The notes below the pieces were generated by a model. It worked only from the letters and a program-made list of their open reading frames with translations, was not told the DNA's origin and did not search any database. This document shows, one piece after another, positions 4,783-5,467 of a DNA stretch of 5,467 bases. Each line of letters opens with the position of its first letter. Positions within the stretch are counted from its first letter, which is position 1. The DNA is from Candidatus Izemoplasma sp. Lineage in GTDB: Bacteria; Bacillota_I; Bacilli_A; Izemoplasmatales; Izemoplasmataceae. The stretch lies in assembly GCA_029939615.1 (NCBI GenBank), contig JAOZSP010000119.1:1-5467 (forward strand), written 5' to 3'. Position numbers and translations under genes: made by a program.

Positions 4783-5467
4783 ATGGCTAAAATCGACAAA
4801 ATATCAGGTAGTAAAGTACGAATTGAAATCGAAGTTTCATCACAACAATTCGACAACGGACTTGATCATGCATTTAACGCAATTAAAGGTGATGTAGAAG
4901 TAAAAGGATTTAGAAAAGGAAAAGTAACTAGAGCAATTTTTAATCAACATTACGGTGTTGAAACACTATATGAAGAAGCGATTAATCATGTAATTCAAGA
5001 AACATATATAGCTGCTGTTACTGAAAACAACATAGAAGTAGTAGCACAACCTAAAATCGACTTAGACATTACAAAAGTAGAAAAAGGAAAAGATTTTACA
5101 TATGTAGCTGAAGTAGCTGTTAAACCTGAGGTTACTTTAGGTGATTATGTGGGATTAAAATTCGCTGAACAAAGCAATGAAGTTTCAGAAGACGAAATCG
5201 CAAAAGAAGTTGCTAAACTGTTAAACCAAAACGCAGAATTAGTACTAAAAGAAGAAGGAACACTAGAAAATGATGATACTGCTATTTTTGATTTTGATGG
5301 ATATGTAGAAGACAAACAATTTGAAGGTGGAAAAGCAGAAAATTACGAACTACTTATTGGTAGCGGACAATTCATTCCTGGATTTGAAGCACAAATGGTA
5401 GGAATGAGTATTGGTGAAGAAAAAGACATTAACGTTACCTTCCCTGAAGATTATCAAGCAGAACACC
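4783..5467 (+). CDS. tig: Trigger factor (ribosome-associated chaperone / peptidyl-prolyl isomerase), 3' end outside window
   Basis: The first 228 residues are visible; the family is usually about 430 residues, so roughly half is missing on the right. The N-terminal ribosome-binding domain (about 1-115) contains GFRKGKVT at 42-49, the signature loop that docks on ribosomal protein L23, followed by IFNQHYGVETLYEEAINHVI. The FKBP-like isomerase domain begins near 150: TAIFDFDGYVEDKQFEGGKA, LIGSGQFIPGFEAQMVGM and VTFPEDYQAEH are all diagnostic. It binds nascent chains at the exit tunnel and helps early folding. One oddity: the signature normally ends in Pro (GFRxGKxP) but here has Thr49. The start at 4783 follows AGGAGG within a TTAGGAGGAATAATT leader. 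It has its own promoter, so it is probably independent of the DUF2779 gene, although no strong terminator separates them. The identification is certain. Confidence 0.97.
   Translation, partial: MAKIDKISGSKVRIEIEVSSQQFDNGLDHAFNAIKGDVEVKGFRKGKVTRAIFNQHYGVETLYEEAINHVIQETYIAAVTENNIEVVAQPKIDLDITKVEKGKDFTYVAEVAVKPEVTLGDYVGLKFAEQSNEVSEDEIAKEVAKLLNQNAELVLKEEGTLENDDTAIFDFDGYVEDKQFEGGKAENYELLIGSGQFIPGFEAQMVGMSIGEEKDINVTFPEDYQAEH

Overview
The window is AT-rich and reads with the standard bacterial code. Every Trp codon seen in the reading frames is TGG, all five complete genes end in TAA, and Shine-Dalgarno sites are strong (AGGAGG-like). This suggests a low-GC Firmicute or Tenericute. A DUF2779 protein, a BspA-like leucine-rich repeat protein and a short lipoprotein together, without UGA-Trp recoding, fit the Acholeplasma / Izemoplasma / Haloplasma side of the Mollicutes better than Mycoplasma. 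That placement is inference from gene content and composition, not from a phylogenetic marker comparison.

Layout, left to right: (1) the 3' part of a secreted or surface BspA-like LRR protein (+ strand, start outside the window). It is separated by an overlapping, probably bidirectional, intrinsic terminator from (2) a small lipoprotein of unknown function on the - strand. (3) Divergent from the lipoprotein is a two-helix membrane protein of the YcxB type with its own promoter and terminator. (4) A second promoter drives a stand-alone CheY-like receiver, followed 30 bp later by (5) a Nudix hydrolase and 11 bp after that by (6) a 596-residue DUF2779 protein. These three are spaced as an operon, with a compact hairpin between the receiver and the Nudix gene. 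(7) The trigger factor gene (tig) starts from its own extended -10 promoter and runs off the right edge.

The most informative gene is the DUF2779 protein. By eye it has an N-terminal Cas4/RecB-like PD-(D/E)XK nuclease with four cysteines placed as for an iron-sulfur cluster, then an RNase H-fold DEDDy exonuclease-like domain, so it looks like a two-nuclease protein. The receiver is also unusual: it keeps the phosphoacceptor Asp and the conserved Lys but lacks one metal-binding acid and the conserved Thr/Ser switch. The trigger factor carries a Pro-to-Thr change in its ribosome-binding signature, and its -10 box sits inside an inverted repeat.

There is no tRNA, rRNA, CRISPR array, insertion sequence or recognisable riboswitch. 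Intergenic stretches are all shorter than 130 bp. Nothing here proves a new defence or signalling system; the receiver-Nudix-nuclease cluster is the best candidate for a closer look.
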